A DNA stretch of 64,000 nt from Ketobacter sp. MCCC 1A13808 (GCF_009746715.1 NZ_VRKW01000005.1:216343-280342), one strand, 5' to 3'. Counted from the first letter of the stretch, positions 45,276 through 57,289 are shown. Translations and numbers: made by a program. The notes: generated by a model not told the origin, from the sequence alone.

Positions 45276-47288
45276 GTGCGCAAATTCAAAGTTCATTCAA
45301 AGTACCAGCCGGCGGGCGATCAGCCCACCGCCATAGCCAGTCTGGTGGAAGGCCTTAATGATGGGCTTTCTCATCAGACGCTGTTGGGGGTCACCGGTTC
45401 CGGTAAAACCTTTACTATCGCCAATGTGGTGGAGCAGATTCAGCGGCCGACAATGGTCATGGCCCACAACAAGACGCTGGCAGCTCAATTGTACGGCGAG
45501 TTTAAAGAGTTTTTCCCTGATAACGCTGTTGAATATTTCGTTTCTTATTACGATTATTATCAGCCGGAAGCCTATGTGCCTTCATCCGATACCTTTATAG
45601 ATAAAGACTCCTCGGTTAACGAGCATATTGAGCAAATGCGGTTGTCTGCTACGAAAGCGTTGCTGGAGCGGCAAGATGTGTTAATTGTTGCAACGGTGTC
45701 CGCGATCTATGGTTTGGGTGATCCGGGGAGTTACCTGAAAATGGTCTTGCACCTGGACCGTGGTGATCCGATTGATCAGCGCACGATTCTGCGTCGATTG
45801 GCGGAGCTACAATACACCCGTAACGACACGGATTTTTATCGTGCGAATTATCGCGTGCGTGGAGAAATCATCGATGTGTTTCCCGCGGAATCTGAGCGAG
45901 AAGCGCTGCGAATCGAGTTGTTTGATGACGAAATAGAGAACCTGTCCTTGTTTGATCCGCTGACAGGAGAGGTGTTGCAGCGCTTACCTCGTTATACGAT
46001 CTATCCTAAATCCCATTATGTTACTCCCCGCGAAACCGTGGTGGGCGCGATCGATAATATCAAAACCGAGTTACATGATCGGTTGGCGTTCTTCAGTAAC
46101 GAAAGTAAATTGGTGGAGCACCAGCGTCTAGGGGAACGTACCCGTTATGATCTGGAAATGATGCAGGAGCTGGGGTATTGCACCGGAATAGAAAACTATT
46201 CCCGTTATCTCTCAGGGCGTGGTGCCGGAGAACCACCTCCGACGCTGTTTGATTATCTGCCCGATAATGCGCTTGTGGTAATCGATGAATCCCATGCGAC
46301 GGTGCCCCAGATAGGCGCCATGTATAAAGGTGACAGGTCGCGCAAAGAAACACTGGTTCAGTATGGGTTTCGTTTGCCCTCTGCTTTGGATAACCGGCCC
46401 CTGCAGTTTGAAGAATGGGAGGCCTTATGTCCGCAAACGATTTTTGTTTCCGCTACACCGGGCAATTACGAGGCGGAGCACCAGCAGGCCGTTATCGAGC
46501 AGATTGTGCGGCCCACCGGTTTGGTCGATCCACAGATAGAGATTTTGCCCGCTACCACACAGGTGGAAGATTTGTTATCTCAAATCTCTGCGACCATTGC
46601 CAAACAAGAGCGGGTCCTGGTAACCACCTTAACCAAGCGCATGGCAGAAGATTTGACGGATTACCTGGCTGAGCACGGAGTACGTGTACGCTATCTGCAC
46701 TCGGATATTGATACCGTGGAGCGGGTAGAAATTATCCGGGATTTACGCTTAGGCGAGTTTGATGTGCTGGTGGGCATTAATCTGTTGCGCGAAGGTCTGG
46801 ATATGCCGGAAGTCTCTTTGGTGGCAATTCTGGATGCCGATAAAGAGGGCTTCCTGCGTTCTGAGCGTTCCCTGATTCAGACTATCGGACGCGCAGCCCG
46901 GAATCTGAACGGGCGGGCCATACTCTATGCAGACAAGATAACCAATTCTATGCGCAAGGCGATGGACGAAACAGAGCGTCGCCGCAACAAGCAGACGGAG
47001 TTCAACAAAGCGAACGGCATTACCCCCGCCGGGATCAGAAAATCCGTTGAGGATATTATGGAGGGTGCTCGTGCGCCGGGCGGTAATCGTAAAAATCTGC
47101 GGAAAGTGGCTGACCGGAGCGGTGAATATAAAGTGGATATTGCCTCGATGGAGCCGCGTCAGGTAGCGGCAATGATCAAGGAGCTTGAGCAAAAGATGTT
47201 TAAGAGTGCGAAAAGCCTGGAATTTGAAGAAGCCGCCCGTATCCGTGATGAAGTTCAGCGATTGAAGGATCTAGCCTTTATCCAATAG
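45276..47288 (+). CDS. uvrB: excinuclease ABC subunit B
   Basis: 670 residues from GTG with AGG upstream. Walker [15 protein letters not shown], beta-hairpin region [12 protein letters not shown], helicase motifs [29 protein letters not shown] and QTIGRAARN, and C-terminal UVR motif ([16 protein letters not shown]). It verifies DNA damage in nucleotide excision repair. The order aminotransferase then uvrB follows the Pseudomonas O-antigen flank. Confidence 0.97.
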   Translation: MRKFKVHSKYQPAGDQPTAIASLVEGLNDGLSHQTLLGVTGSGKTFTIANVVEQIQRPTMVMAHNKTLAAQLYGEFKEFFPDNAVEYFVSYYDYYQPEAYVPSSDTFIDKDSSVNEHIEQMRLSATKALLERQDVLIVATVSAIYGLGDPGSYLKMVLHLDRGDPIDQRTILRRLAELQYTRNDTDFYRANYRVRGEIIDVFPAESEREALRIELFDDEIENLSLFDPLTGEVLQRLPRYTIYPKSHYVTPRETVVGAIDNIKTELHDRLAFFSNESKLVEHQRLGERTRYDLEMMQELGYCTGIENYSRYLSGRGAGEPPPTLFDYLPDNALVVIDESHATVPQIGAMYKGDRSRKETLVQYGFRLPSALDNRPLQFEEWEALCPQTIFVSATPGNYEAEHQQAVIEQIVRPTGLVDPQIEILPATTQVEDLLSQISATIAKQERVLVTTLTKRMAEDLTDYLAEHGVRVRYLHSDIDTVERVEIIRDLRLGEFDVLVGINLLREGLDMPEVSLVAILDADKEGFLRSERSLIQTIGRAARNLNGRAILYADKITNSMRKAMDETERRRNKQTEFNKANGITPAGIRKSVEDIMEGARAPGGNRKNLRKVADRSGEYKVDIASMEPRQVAAMIKELEQKMFKSAKSLEFEEAARIRDEVQRLKDLAFIQ

Positions 47289-47385
47289 TTAGGCAGGGTA
47301 GGTAGCTATGCTATGATTCTGCATCTACGAGCTAGTATTAATATTGAAGTACAACGAACTATTTGAATAGCGAGGAACGCATCTT

Positions 47386-48393
47386 ATGAAAGTTCTGGTG
47401 ACCGGAGCGGCTGGATTTATCGGTTCCACTCTTTCCCACAAATTGTTGGATAGAGGCGATGAGGTTATTGGTCTGGATAACCTGAATGACTACTATGATG
47501 TGTCATTGAAAGAGGCAAGATTAAAGCGGCTTCAGGATCGCAATGGATTCACCTTTGTTAAAGCATCGCTGGAAGACCGGTCTGCAGTGGAACAGATGTT
47601 CAAGAAAGAACAGCCTCAAAAGGTGGTCAATCTGGCGGCTCAGGCGGGTGTGCGCTATTCCATTATTAACCCCTACGCCTACATTGAGGCGAATGTGGTT
47701 GGGTTTATAAACATTCTGGAAAATTGCCGTAACAACAAGGTTGAGCATCTGGTTTATGCATCCACCAGCTCTGTGTATGGCTCCAATACAAATATGCCGT
47801 TTTCGGTGCACGACAATGTGGATCATCCGGTGTCTCTTTATGCGGCCACAAAAAAGTCCAACGAACTGATGGCCCATACTTACAGCCACCTGTTTAATTT
47901 ACCAACAACCGGATTGCGATTTTTTACGGTTTATGGTCCCTGGGGCCGTCCGGATATGGCTTTGTTTCTGTTCACCAAAGCGATTCTGGAAGGTAAGCCC
48001 ATTGACGTCTTTAATTACGGCAATCATCGGCGCGATTTCACCTATGTGGATGACATCGTGGAAGGGGTGGTCCGCACGCTGGATAATGTAGCGGTGCCTA
48101 ATCCGAACTGGACCGGTGACAAGCCCGACTCGGCAACCAGTAAGGGGCCATATCGCCTATATAATATAGGTAGCAATCAGCCAATTGAACTATTGCGCTA
48201 CATCGAAGTGTTGGAAGAGTGTCTTGGCAAAAAAGCTGAGAAAAATCTGCTACCTATGCAACCTGGTGACGTACCGGATACTTATGCCGATGTAGATGAT
48301 CTGGTCACTGATATGGGGTATCGTCCGGATACGCCGATAGAGACCGGCGTTAAGAACTTTGTAGATTGGTACAAGGACTTCTATCAAGTCTGA
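47386..48393 (+). CDS. UDP-glucuronate 4-epimerase-type sugar epimerase
   Basis: 335-residue extended [18 protein letters not shown] binds [20 protein letters not shown] is typical of UDP-glucuronate 4-epimerases, the active site is [10 protein letters not shown] with Tyr-x3-Lys in [15 protein letters not shown], and [13 protein letters not shown] [13 protein letters not shown] closes the domain. It likely makes UDP-galacturonate for surface glycans. GAGGAACGC lies before the ATG. It probably has its own promoter in the 97-bp gap after uvrB. Confidence 0.87.
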   Translation: MKVLVTGAAGFIGSTLSHKLLDRGDEVIGLDNLNDYYDVSLKEARLKRLQDRNGFTFVKASLEDRSAVEQMFKKEQPQKVVNLAAQAGVRYSIINPYAYIEANVVGFINILENCRNNKVEHLVYASTSSVYGSNTNMPFSVHDNVDHPVSLYAATKKSNELMAHTYSHLFNLPTTGLRFFTVYGPWGRPDMALFLFTKAILEGKPIDVFNYGNHRRDFTYVDDIVEGVVRTLDNVAVPNPNWTGDKPDSATSKGPYRLYNIGSNQPIELLRYIEVLEECLGKKAEKNLLPMQPGDVPDTYADVDDLVTDMGYRPDTPIETGVKNFVDWYKDFYQV

Positions 48394-48404
48394 TTTTTGA
48401 AATC

Positions 48405-48435
48405 TTGACTTGCACTTAGCGGAGCGCAGTGGTAT
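48405..48435 (+). promoter_or_regulatory. candidate promoter of tRNA-Val
   Basis: TTGACT at 48405-48410 and TGGTAT at 48430-48435, spacer 19, ending 22 bases before the mature tRNA. The spacer is long, so only moderate. Confidence 0.45.
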
Positions 48436-48456
48436 TTTTGCGCGCCTAACTGTAAC

Positions 48457-48533
48457 AGGCATGTAGCTCAGTTGGTTAGAGCACCACCTTGACATGGTGG
48501 GGGTCGTTGGTTCGAATCCGATCATGCCTACCA
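48457..48533 (+). tRNA. tRNA-Val (GAC)
   Basis: 77 bases: acceptor AGGCATG/CATGCCT, D arm, anticodon stem CCACC/GGTGG with loop TTGACAT (anticodon GAC), T loop TTCGAAT, discriminator A and encoded CCA. It lies 30 bases upstream of infC. Confidence 0.96.
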
Positions 48534-48563
48534 AATTCTATTAACGGGCCAGGAGGAATACCT

Positions 48564-49109
48564 ATTAAGCAGCGCAGCAAACGCCCCGTATCCACATCGA
48601 AAAAAAATCGCATCAACGATGATATAACCTGTACTGAGGTTAGGTTGGTAGCGGCAGACGGAGAGCAAATAGGGATTGTTGACATCGCGAAGGCAATGGC
48701 TGTTGCCGCGGAGTCAGAATTGGATTTAGTTGAAATCGCTCCCGATGCTGAGCCACCGGTTTGTCGGATCATGGATTATGGTAAGCACATCTTCGAAGAG
48801 AAGAAGCGCCAAGCTGAAGCCCGTAAGAAGCAGAAACAGACCCAGGTGAAAGAAATCAAAATTCGCCCGGGAACTGAGGATGGGGACTACCAGGTAAAAC
48901 TTCGCAACCTGAAACGGTTCCTTGAAGACGGTGACAAAACCAAGATTACCTTGCGTTTTCGTGGTCGTGAAATGGCGCACCAGGAGTTAGGAATGGAGAT
49001 GATGAAACGCATCGAAGCCGACCTCGCTGAAATGGGTGCCGTGGAGCAGATCCCGAAAATGGAAGGCCGTCAAATGACTATGGTTATTGCACCGAAAAAG
49101 AAAAAATAA
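48564..49109 (+). CDS. infC: translation initiation factor IF-3
   Basis: 181 residues starting at the rare ATT codon, as usual for infC, with AGGAGG seven bases upstream. N-domain [15 protein letters not shown] and C-domain [20 protein letters not shown] and [13 protein letters not shown] match the family. The ATT start is the basis of self-repression by IF-3. The usual upstream neighbour thrS is absent; tRNA-Val is there instead. Confidence 0.96.
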   Translation: MKQRSKRPVSTSKKNRINDDITCTEVRLVAADGEQIGIVDIAKAMAVAAESELDLVEIAPDAEPPVCRIMDYGKHIFEEKKRQAEARKKQKQTQVKEIKIRPGTEDGDYQVKLRNLKRFLEDGDKTKITLRFRGREMAHQELGMEMMKRIEADLAEMGAVEQIPKMEGRQMTMVIAPKKKK

Positions 49110-49169
49110 GCTTTCGCTTAAGCTTGTTTTTATACTATTTACTTTATATGCAGCAATGCGGAGCATATT

Positions 49170-49364
49170 ATGCCAAAAATGAAAACCAACCGTGGGGCTT
49201 ACAAGCGTTTTAAAAAAACCGCCAACGGTTTCAAGCGAAAACAAGCCTTCAAACGTCATATTCTGACCAAAAAGAATTCCAAGCGGATTCGTCAGTTGCG
49301 ACCCATGTCCATGGTGCATAAGTCCGATGTGGCTTTGGTTGCACGCATGATGCCTTACGTGTAA
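49170..49364 (+). CDS. rpmI: 50S ribosomal protein L35
   Basis: 64 residues, very basic, [20 protein letters not shown] and [16 protein letters not shown]. It lies in the conserved infC-rpmI-rplT order. Confidence 0.97.
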   Translation: MPKMKTNRGAYKRFKKTANGFKRKQAFKRHILTKKNSKRIRQLRPMSMVHKSDVALVARMMPYV

Positions 49365-49394
49365 GGCTGGATCAGGAATTTGGAGGTTTAAACA

Positions 49395-49754
49395 ATGCCT
49401 AGAGTTAAACGCGGTGTAACCGCATCTCGTCGTCACAAAAAGATCCTGAAGCAGGCCAAAGGTTATTATGGTGCTCGCAGTCGCGTATTGCGCGTTGCCA
49501 AGCAAGCCGTAACCAAAGCCGGGCAATACGCTTACCGCGACCGTCGTCAGCGCAAGCGCCAGTTCCGTCAACTATGGATCACTCGTATTAATGCCGCAGC
49601 CCGCATGAACGGTTTGTCTTACAGTCGTTTCATTAACGGACTGAAAAAAGCGTCAGTGGAAGTGGATCGTAAAATCCTGGCTGATATCGCCGTCCATGAT
49701 CAGGCAACGTTTGCCGCGTTAGCAGAGAAGGCGAAGGCCAGTCTTTCCAGCTAA
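49395..49754 (+). CDS. rplT: 50S ribosomal protein L20
   Basis: 119 residues, [36 protein letters not shown] and [20 protein letters not shown] are classic L20. GGAGG precedes the ATG. L20 represses this operon in E. coli. Confidence 0.97.
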   Translation: MPRVKRGVTASRRHKKILKQAKGYYGARSRVLRVAKQAVTKAGQYAYRDRRQRKRQFRQLWITRINAAARMNGLSYSRFINGLKKASVEVDRKILADIAVHDQATFAALAEKAKASLSS

Positions 49755-49806
49755 ACGCAGCGGATGAGTCACCGTCACATCGAGGTGACAAATCAAGCAT
49801 AGAATA

Positions 49807-50872
<1,066 letters not shown>

Positions 50873-50939
50873 CAGGTCAATGGAAAGAAGACGATATTAA
50901 CCGACGCAAATTAAGTAAAAGAATCAGGGGAAAATAGAC

Positions 50940-53318
50940 ATGCGCTTCAGTGAAAAGTGGCTCCGTGAGTGGGTTAACCCGGCGTTAAGTACTGACGAGC
51001 TGGTGGCTCAGATAACCATGGCAGGTTTGGAAGTGGACAGTGTTGAACCGGTCGCCGGTGAATTTAGCGGAGTCGTGGTAGCTGAAATTATCAGCACTGA
51101 ACGGCACCCGGATGCAGCGAAGCTGCAGGTTTGCCTGGTGAATGCAGGGGACGCGGAACCATTGCAAATTGTGTGTGGCGCCTCTAATGCGCGCGCCGGA
51201 ATAAAAATTCCCTGTGCTAAGATCGGCGCGGTATTACCTGGCGACTTTAAAATTAAACGTGCGAAATTGCGCGGTGTCGAATCGTTTGGCATGTTGTGCG
51301 CCGCCCAGGAGTTAGGCCTGGAAGAATCTTCCGACGGGCTAATGGAATTACCCGAAACGGCGCCAATAGGGCGCTCTATCGAAAGCTATCTGGCGTTGGA
51401 TGACAAAGCAATCGACGTTGACCTGACGCCTAATCGAGGGGATTGTCTGGGCATTGCCGGTTTGGCGAGGGAAATTGGCGTGCTGAACCGGTGTGATGTT
51501 ACTCCTGTGATTTGCAGGCCAGTAAAGCAAACCATTAATGACACTTTTAAAGTGGAAGTGGCCGCCGCACAGCAGTGTCCGCGTTATGTAGGCCGGGTGG
51601 TGCAGGGTGTCGACCTGATAAAGCCAACCCCGGTATGGATGGTAGAGCGGCTGCGACGCAGCGGTATCCGTTCGATTGACGCCGTGGTGGATGTGACAAA
51701 TTACGTGTTGCTGGAATTAGGTCAACCGATGCACGCGTTCGATCTACACCAATTAAAGGGCGGTATTCACGTACGTATGGCAAACGAGGGTGAGCAGCTC
51801 ACCTTGTTGGATGGTCAGACGATAACATTGGCTTCTGATGTATTGGTTATTGCGGATCAGGAACGTCCGTTAGCCATGGCGGGGGTGATGGGTGGTATAG
51901 GTTCCGGGGTCGGCAAATCAACTCGATCGATCTTCCTGGAAAGTGCATTCTTTGACCCTATTGCCATCGCAGGTAAAGCGCGTCGTTATGGACTGCATAC
52001 TGATTCCTCCCATCGCTTTGAGCGCGGCGTTGATTTCGAGTTACAGCGTCACGCCATTGAGAGAGCAACTGCGTTGTTGCTGGATATCGTGGGTGGCGAC
52101 GCCGGACCGTTGATCGAAGTCATGAGTGCCGAAAATATCCCGCACCTGCATTCCATTCAATTGCGTCGCGATCGAATCAATCGCATTTTGGGCTGTGACA
52201 TACCGGATAACGACATTGAGGACATTCTCGGGCGCTTGGGGATGGATATGGTGTCCACGACAAACGGATGGCACATTGTACCGCCCAGCTACCGATTTGA
52301 TATTCGCCTGGAAGTGGATCTAATCGAAGAATTGGGGCGGGTTTATGGTTACGATAACCTACCTACTTCCATGCCGATTCTGGATGCGTTTTCACCTCCC
52401 CGTGAAGAGTCTTTGATTCCCGTTTCACAGTTGAAAACTGTGTTGGTAGACCGTGGCTATCAGGAAGTGATTACCTATAGTTTTGTGGATAAAAAATACA
52501 TTGAGCTGCTGACACCACAGCAACACTCGGTTGCGTTGGCCAATCCGATTTCAGCGGATATGTCTGAGATGCGCACTACGTTGTGGGCCGGTTTACTGAA
52601 AACGGCCAGTTATAATATTAATCGCCAACAACCTCGCTTGAAGCTTTTTGAACGGGGCTTAAATTTTCTGCAGGAGGAAACCGGGTTACAGCAAAAAGAT
52701 TATCTGGCCGGTTTACTTTACGGTGGAGAGAGTGATGAAAGCTGGTTCGGAAAAGCCCGCCCGGTCGACTTCTACGATGCCAAGGGCGATGTAGAAGCGT
52801 TGTTGGCTTTGACCGGTGGAGAGCATGTTTATCGCTTTGAAAGTGGGGCTCATCCTGCTTTACATCCAGGCCAGACAGCTGTTATTAAGCGCGGTGATGA
52901 GGTGGTCGGATTCCTGGGCGCGTTGCATCCGAGCGTGCAGAAAAGCCTGGATTTACCACAGAAAGCTTTCCTATATGAGTTAGCTTTAGACGGAATTCGG
53001 TGCCGTAGCTTGCCCCAGTTCAAAGAATTGTCGAAATATCCGGAAGTTAGGCGCGATTTTGCAGTAATAGTTGATGAAAAGATTTCAGCACAGTCTATAC
53101 TAAAAAATGTGCGCGAAATGGCTGGCGATTTGTTGACCGGACTCGTGCTGTTCGACGTCTACCAGGGTGATAATCTGGAAGCAGGCAAAAAGAGCATTGC
53201 TTTTGGAATCACGCTACAAGACCCGAACCGGACTTTGCAGGACGAAGACATCAACCCATTAGTGGAGCGGGTGGTTTCGCGCCTCAAAGAACTGTTCAAT
53301 GTCACGTTGAGGGAATGA
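50940..53318 (+). CDS. pheT: phenylalanyl-tRNA synthetase beta subunit
   Basis: 792 residues. It begins [19 protein letters not shown], has the EMAP-like tRNA-binding domain near 40-150, the B3/B4 editing region ([20 protein letters not shown]), the B5 domain and a C-terminal ferredoxin-fold anticodon domain ([15 protein letters not shown]). Length and order are normal. It ends overlapping ihfA's leader. Confidence 0.97.
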   Translation: MRFSEKWLREWVNPALSTDELVAQITMAGLEVDSVEPVAGEFSGVVVAEIISTERHPDAAKLQVCLVNAGDAEPLQIVCGASNARAGIKIPCAKIGAVLPGDFKIKRAKLRGVESFGMLCAAQELGLEESSDGLMELPETAPIGRSIESYLALDDKAIDVDLTPNRGDCLGIAGLAREIGVLNRCDVTPVICRPVKQTINDTFKVEVAAAQQCPRYVGRVVQGVDLIKPTPVWMVERLRRSGIRSIDAVVDVTNYVLLELGQPMHAFDLHQLKGGIHVRMANEGEQLTLLDGQTITLASDVLVIADQERPLAMAGVMGGIGSGVGKSTRSIFLESAFFDPIAIAGKARRYGLHTDSSHRFERGVDFELQRHAIERATALLLDIVGGDAGPLIEVMSAENIPHLHSIQLRRDRINRILGCDIPDNDIEDILGRLGMDMVSTTNGWHIVPPSYRFDIRLEVDLIEELGRVYGYDNLPTSMPILDAFSPPREESLIPVSQLKTVLVDRGYQEVITYSFVDKKYIELLTPQQHSVALANPISADMSEMRTTLWAGLLKTASYNINRQQPRLKLFERGLNFLQEETGLQQKDYLAGLLYGGESDESWFGKARPVDFYDAKGDVEALLALTGGEHVYRFESGAHPALHPGQTAVIKRGDEVVGFLGALHPSVQKSLDLPQKAFLYELALDGIRCRSLPQFKELSKYPEVRRDFAVIVDEKISAQSILKNVREMAGDLLTGLVLFDVYQGDNLEAGKKSIAFGITLQDPNRTLQDEDINPLVERVVSRLKELFNVTLRE

Positions 53319-53320
53319 GG

Positions 53321-53626
53321 ATGAGTGCGTTAACCAAGGCTGACTTAGCTGAAAAGCTATTCGAAGAACTTGGGTTGAACAAGCGTGAAGCCAAAGAAAT
53401 GGTAGAACTGTTTTTCGAAGAAATTCGGGCTTCCCTTGAATCAAACGAGCATGTAAAACTCTCTGGATTCGGCAATTTCGATTTGCGGAATAAAAGGGAG
53501 CGTCCAGGGAGAAACCCCAAGACCGGCGAGGAAATTCCTATTTCGGCGCGACGCGTTGTTACGTTTCGTCCCGGTCAAAAGTTGAAGCAACGAGTGGAAG
53601 CCTATGCTGGAAGCAAGCAACAATAA
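53321..53626 (+). CDS. ihfA: integration host factor alpha subunit
   Basis: About 101 residues. [40 protein letters not shown] and [20 protein letters not shown] are typical IhfA. ATG 53321 is preferred to 53315 (shared with the end of pheT) because it gives the usual N-terminus. It heterodimerises with the ihfB product at 21454. Confidence 0.95.
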   Translation: MSALTKADLAEKLFEELGLNKREAKEMVELFFEEIRASLESNEHVKLSGFGNFDLRNKRERPGRNPKTGEEIPISARRVVTFRPGQKLKQRVEAYAGSKQQ

Positions 53627-53966
53627 CGAACTACCAGCAATACCGGGGAAGCGCTATTTTACGATTGGGGAAGTGAGCGATCTGTGTGACGTAAAACCCC
53701 ATGTTTTACGTTACTGGGAACAAGAGTTCACCCAATTGAAGCCGGTGAAGCGACGGGGTAACCGGCGTTATTATCAGCGACAGGACGTTATAATGATTCG
53801 TCAGATTCGCAGTCTGTTATATGACCAGGGCTACACTATTGGTGGCGCCCGTCAAAAGTTGACTGGTGAAGATGCTCATATCGATATTACCAAGTCTTCG
53901 CAGCTCATACGGCAAATGATCACTGAGCTGGAAGATGTTTTATTTGTACTTAAAGATCATCACTAA
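53604..53966 (+). CDS. MerR-family transcriptional regulator
   Basis: 120 residues. Winged [43 protein letters not shown], then a short coiled dimer helix. It lacks a C-terminal effector domain and cysteine metal site. Its start overlaps ihfA by 23 bases. Genes of this type follow ihfA in many gammaproteobacteria; the target is unknown. Confidence 0.88.
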   Translation: MLEASNNNELPAIPGKRYFTIGEVSDLCDVKPHVLRYWEQEFTQLKPVKRRGNRRYYQRQDVIMIRQIRSLLYDQGYTIGGARQKLTGEDAHIDITKSSQLIRQMITELEDVLFVLKDHH

Positions 53967-53993
53967 GGTGAGCTGCTGAGTACAAAAAACCGT

Positions 53994-54021
53994 TTGATAA
54001 TCAGCTTGGATGCTGTATTAT
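53994..54021 (+). promoter_or_regulatory. promoter of tRNA-Pro
   Basis: TTGATA, 16-base spacer, TATTAT. It lies about 55 bases before the mature tRNA. Confidence 0.65.
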
Positions 54022-54076
54022 TTGCCTCCTCTTTGAAGGGTGAGTAATTCTCTAACCTTCTGAAAATAAAGAGATT

Positions 54077-54153
54077 CGGGGCGTAGCGCAGTCTGGTAGC
54101 GCACCACACTGGGGGTGTGGTGGTCGCAGGTTCAAATCCTGCCGTTCCGACCA
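54077..54153 (+). tRNA. tRNA-Pro (GGG)
   Basis: 77 bases: acceptor CGGGGCG/CGTTCCG, anticodon loop CTGGGGG giving GGG, T loop TTCAAAT, discriminator A and encoded CCA. It borders the accessory stretch that starts at 54247. Confidence 0.96.
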
Positions 54154-54187
54154 AATTCGGGGTAAACTCCCTACAATATCCTGGAAA

Positions 54188-54210
54188 GCCCGCAGTAGCG
54201 GGCTTTTTTT
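54188..54210 (+). terminator. terminator after tRNA-Pro
   Basis: GCCCGC-AGTA-GCGGGC followed by seven Ts. Confidence 0.92.
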
Positions 54211-54246
54211 GTGCCTGAAATTTATATGATCATCCTGCTTCGGGCG

Positions 54247-55722
54247 TTATTGTCGGTCGTATACTTCGATGGTTACCCGGCCCAAGCCCGGAGTGATGGT
54301 ACCGACGAAATCAGTGTCATTGAGCCAATTGTATTCGCTGTCAGTGGCGGCTTCGAATAAGGGCCATGTTAAGTCGCCACTCCCGTAGTCACCGCAATTT
54401 CGGACCAGGATGGGTTCTCCGTTTTCCGGTTCTATGGTGTAGCGCGCCTCCAGACTGAGCTCACCATTCCGAGTGAGCTGGTAATCCGCACCGCCTGGAT
54501 TTACGTTGCCATTGATAGTGCCACTGAAACTGCCGCCGGTAATGCCAATGATTCGGCGCGAACCGTACTTAGAGTCACCCACACTCTGGAATCCAGCAAT
54601 TCCGACCCGTAGGGTCATCACTGAATCGCCTGCGGATACGGCGGGAGACAGTGTAGGGCATTCCCAGGTTTGTTGGCGGACATCGTTGTCGGCGAGCACC
54701 TGCACGCGCCGATCATTCGGTCTGGTAGACGCGTCGGTATAGACTTCCAGGTCAATGCTTTTACCATTCACCTTTCGTACACCGATATAGCGCCCATTGT
54801 TAAGCCAGGCATAGCGGCTGTTATCAGGCGCTTCAAAATCAGCAACAAACCGAATGTTGTCGGCATCAGCGACGCCACAATTTCGCATATAGATAAGCGT
54901 GCGATCCGAAGTGGTAATGACGTAGCGGCTTTCGTGCTCAACGGCACCACTGGGCAAATGCAGGTCTACGTCCAGTGCGTTGTCTTGTACGTCCCCGGAG
55001 AGTGGCGGACTACCAAAATCAGCAGCTTGAATTTGCCCGCCATTCACGGGAGTAACCTTTCGTTGACCGTATGGTGTGATCCCGATATCGCGAACATTGC
55101 CCGCAGATAAAGTGGTTTTAAAAACCAGGGTACCGGTTGTGGGGTCGGGAATGCCTTCGGGGGCCGAACAAGTCCAGCTCGAATCCGGCACGATAACCTT
55201 ATGGTTACCTGACTCGGGCGGTTCGACGGGATCACATTCTTCTCCACAATTTTCCGCGTCTCCTTCTAGGGTGATGTCACTGACGTTATAGCTCTCGAAA
55301 AAGCTGCTTGCGTTCAGGGAGAAACGTAACGCCACCGTGTTGATGTCCGCAGAATGTGTGATAGGAAACGTAACCTTTCCATTCTCATCGCGAACAGATT
55401 CGAGGGTTGCGAAATCTTCACCGTTTACGGAAATCTGGGCTGCAGCCGCTTCACCCGGGTCCAGACGGTTGGTCGCCCGGTTGTATGACAGAACCAGATG
55501 CTGGTAGTCACTCACCTCAATAACTGGAGATTGCACTCGGGCGATAGTAGAGCCACCCTGCAGTCGTATGCCACCGCCGTTGATACTACTGCGTCCCTCC
55601 AGCGAAAAGCCATCATTGCCATTGCTGAATGAAGGCTGATACACAACGTCAGCCTGGACGGATAGGCTGAGTAGTAATGTGTTGGTCAGCAGCGGGAGAA
55701 AAAAGAGTTTTTGATATTTCAT
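54247..55722 (-). CDS. secreted protein with two DUF3237 domains
   Basis: 491 residues with a signal peptide (FFLPLLTNTLLLSLSVQA). Residues about 25-150 form a beta-sandwich that looks like a carbohydrate-binding or ligand domain (VVYQPSFSNGNDGFSLEG), ending in a Cys pair and Pro-rich linker (CGEECDPVEPPESG). Two DUF3237 units follow: in the first FEAPDNSRYAWLNNGRYIGV with GGQIQAADFGSPPLSG, in the second EAATDSEYNWLNDTDFVGTI with GGSFSGTINGNVNPGG. DUF3237 is a small barrel of unknown function. Two copies in one exported chain are unusual. The downstream-of-start neighbour on the same strand is a secreted esterase. Confidence 0.8.
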   Translation of the reverse strand: MKYQKLFFLPLLTNTLLLSLSVQADVVYQPSFSNGNDGFSLEGRSSINGGGIRLQGGSTIARVQSPVIEVSDYQHLVLSYNRATNRLDPGEAAAAQISVNGEDFATLESVRDENGKVTFPITHSADINTVALRFSLNASSFFESYNVSDITLEGDAENCGEECDPVEPPESGNHKVIVPDSSWTCSAPEGIPDPTTGTLVFKTTLSAGNVRDIGITPYGQRKVTPVNGGQIQAADFGSPPLSGDVQDNALDVDLHLPSGAVEHESRYVITTSDRTLIYMRNCGVADADNIRFVADFEAPDNSRYAWLNNGRYIGVRKVNGKSIDLEVYTDASTRPNDRRVQVLADNDVRQQTWECPTLSPAVSAGDSVMTLRVGIAGFQSVGDSKYGSRRIIGITGGSFSGTINGNVNPGGADYQLTRNGELSLEARYTIEPENGEPILVRNCGDYGSGDLTWPLFEAATDSEYNWLNDTDFVGTITPGLGRVTIEVYDRQ

Positions 55723-55745
55723 AGTCGCGGTTCCTTGCCCCTACC

Positions 55746-55780
55746 TAAAAGGGGAATGCGGTTTGTTAGCGCATTCCCCT
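55746..55780 (-). terminator. hairpin with short T run after the esterase gene
   Basis: On the minus strand AGGGGAATGCG, loop of nine, CGCATTCCCCT, then TTTT. Eleven pairs. It separates the esterase from the DUF3237 gene and is likely a terminator, though the T run is short. Confidence 0.65.
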
Positions 55781-55790
55781 CACAGTCAGT

Positions 55791-56705
55791 CTATGGCATG
55801 TGTTTATTTTTTAGAAAGTTCCAGGCTTCGTTGGCATCCCAGCCACTGTGCCCGCCGCTCGATTTGGTACATAGCACTACTTCGGTATCGCCTGCACAGC
55901 CACTAAAAGCTTGGCAGCCGTTGCCGATATTGGTCGGGCTACCGCTGCACTGATTAATTCGGCCCCATTCCGCAAAAGTACCTTCAGCACCGAGGAAGTG
56001 GATCGTATCCAGGTCGTAAGGGGTGGGGGGATTGGACGCGCCGCCACGATAGGGGACAATGAAATCAAAGCGACCGCGGGTTGAAAAAACAGAGATCGGG
56101 CGCGACGGATTGCACTGGCGTTCCTCTACCAAATCAAAAGCAGCGGGTGCCACTGCGGCAAATACGTCTGCTGCATCGCAAGCCAGATAGTGAGACATTC
56201 CGCCACCATTAGAAAATCCCATGGCGTAGACGCGCTTGTCGTCAATGCAGCCCTCATCTTTTAGTTCGTCGACAATAGCACGGGCAAACTTTTCATCGTC
56301 CACCTCTCTTGATTCGGTGCAGCAGGGTCCGAAATTCCACGAATCATCGACACCGTCAGGATAGGCAGCAATAAAGCCCGCTGTTTCTGAAAGGGCATTC
56401 GTTCCGGAGTTGCTGGATTGGTATTCCGAACTCGACATCAGCGGATGAAAATCGAGTAACAGAGGAACCTCTGTGGTCCCGTCATAGCTGTTCGGAACAT
56501 TCAGAATGTATTGGCGGGTTTGCCCGTCGATGGTAATGCGCCGGGTTGTTTCACCAGGGCGTAACTGGTTGTCCGGGTTATTACAGGCTTCACCTTCAAC
56601 CGGGTCCGTGGGAGGTGTCGGGGTGGGGTCACGATTAATTCCGTAACTGGCACTGCTTATTAGTCCAAACAGAATGCAGGCAAATGGGAGGGTGAGTTTT
56701 ATCAT
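55791..56705 (-). CDS. secreted PHB-depolymerase/feruloyl-esterase-type esterase
   Basis: 304 residues with a signal peptide (LPFACILFGLISSASYG) and a short Pro/Thr linker (DPTPTPPTDP). Alpha/beta hydrolase of the LpqC/CE1 type: VPLLLDFHPLMSS, FIAAYPDG, nucleophile GFSNGGGMSHYLACD, Asp near STRGRFDFIVPYRG and His in SSGGHSGWDANEAW. Several paired cysteines suit an extracellular enzyme. Substrate may be a polyester or an acylated sugar. It could form a unit with the DUF3237 gene downstream. Confidence 0.85.
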   Translation of the reverse strand: MIKLTLPFACILFGLISSASYGINRDPTPTPPTDPVEGEACNNPDNQLRPGETTRRITIDGQTRQYILNVPNSYDGTTEVPLLLDFHPLMSSSEYQSSNSGTNALSETAGFIAAYPDGVDDSWNFGPCCTESREVDDEKFARAIVDELKDEGCIDDKRVYAMGFSNGGGMSHYLACDAADVFAAVAPAAFDLVEERQCNPSRPISVFSTRGRFDFIVPYRGGASNPPTPYDLDTIHFLGAEGTFAEWGRINQCSGSPTNIGNGCQAFSGCAGDTEVVLCTKSSGGHSGWDANEAWNFLKNKHMP

Positions 56706-57289
56706 GATGTAATGGCTCCATTGGGCTAAGAAAGTGGTCGGGTTCCGTTCACCGGTTGGATAAAAATGCGATGGGGATTTTGATGCTGATTAAGGGTGAG
56801 ATCCGGTCCCGCTCAGTGGAAGCGCATTCCTTTCGGGAATGCCGGACTATGGTGGTTGATCGTGTTTCTCTAAACAAGTTGGCTGAAGGGACAAAGCGGT
56901 AGTGTGAAACAACCAGAATAGCCGGGTTGTACAAAATGGTGAGGATTCGTTGAGCGAAACTGATGAAATTCAGCTCAGAAAAAAATCCAGCGGCGTATTC
57001 GCGTGGCAATTTTTCATTCTTACAATGATTTTGAAATCCTATCCGTTGGTTTTCTTCTGATTGGTTAAGAAGCCAAACTATTTAACCGATTCCACCTGAT
57101 TTGGGCCTGAATTTCGCGGTTTTTTGCGTTGGAAAACCTGGCACGCCAGTTGCTTTGTTACTAGTAAGGCCAAAAAGCGGTTTTGATAAGTAGGCTGGAG
57201 CTGAATTTTCAAAATGCAGGACAAGGCGATTTGGCCGGTGTAATTTCATTTACGATATGGAATTTGTAGATTCGAAAGGAGTTTTTGAT
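56706..57289. other. 584-bp region without a supported gene
   Basis: No frame here has a known domain or a convincing start. A hairpin GCATTCC/GGAATGC sits at 56824-56842 in the esterase leader and shares GCGCATTCC with the hairpin after the esterase. The right end carries the leader and ribosome site of the EF-hand gene. Confidence 0.5.

Noticed and set aside
49764..49802. Leader peptide for pheST attenuation
   Set aside because: The 12-codon frame has no Phe codons and no clear ribosome site.
54077..54240. Attachment site of an island at tRNA-Pro
   Set aside because: No repeat of the tRNA 3' end and no integrase were seen downstream in the window.
56749..57009. 86-residue minus-strand frame upstream of the esterase
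   Set aside because: Composition is not protein-like and no domain is visible; it lies in the leader of the esterase.
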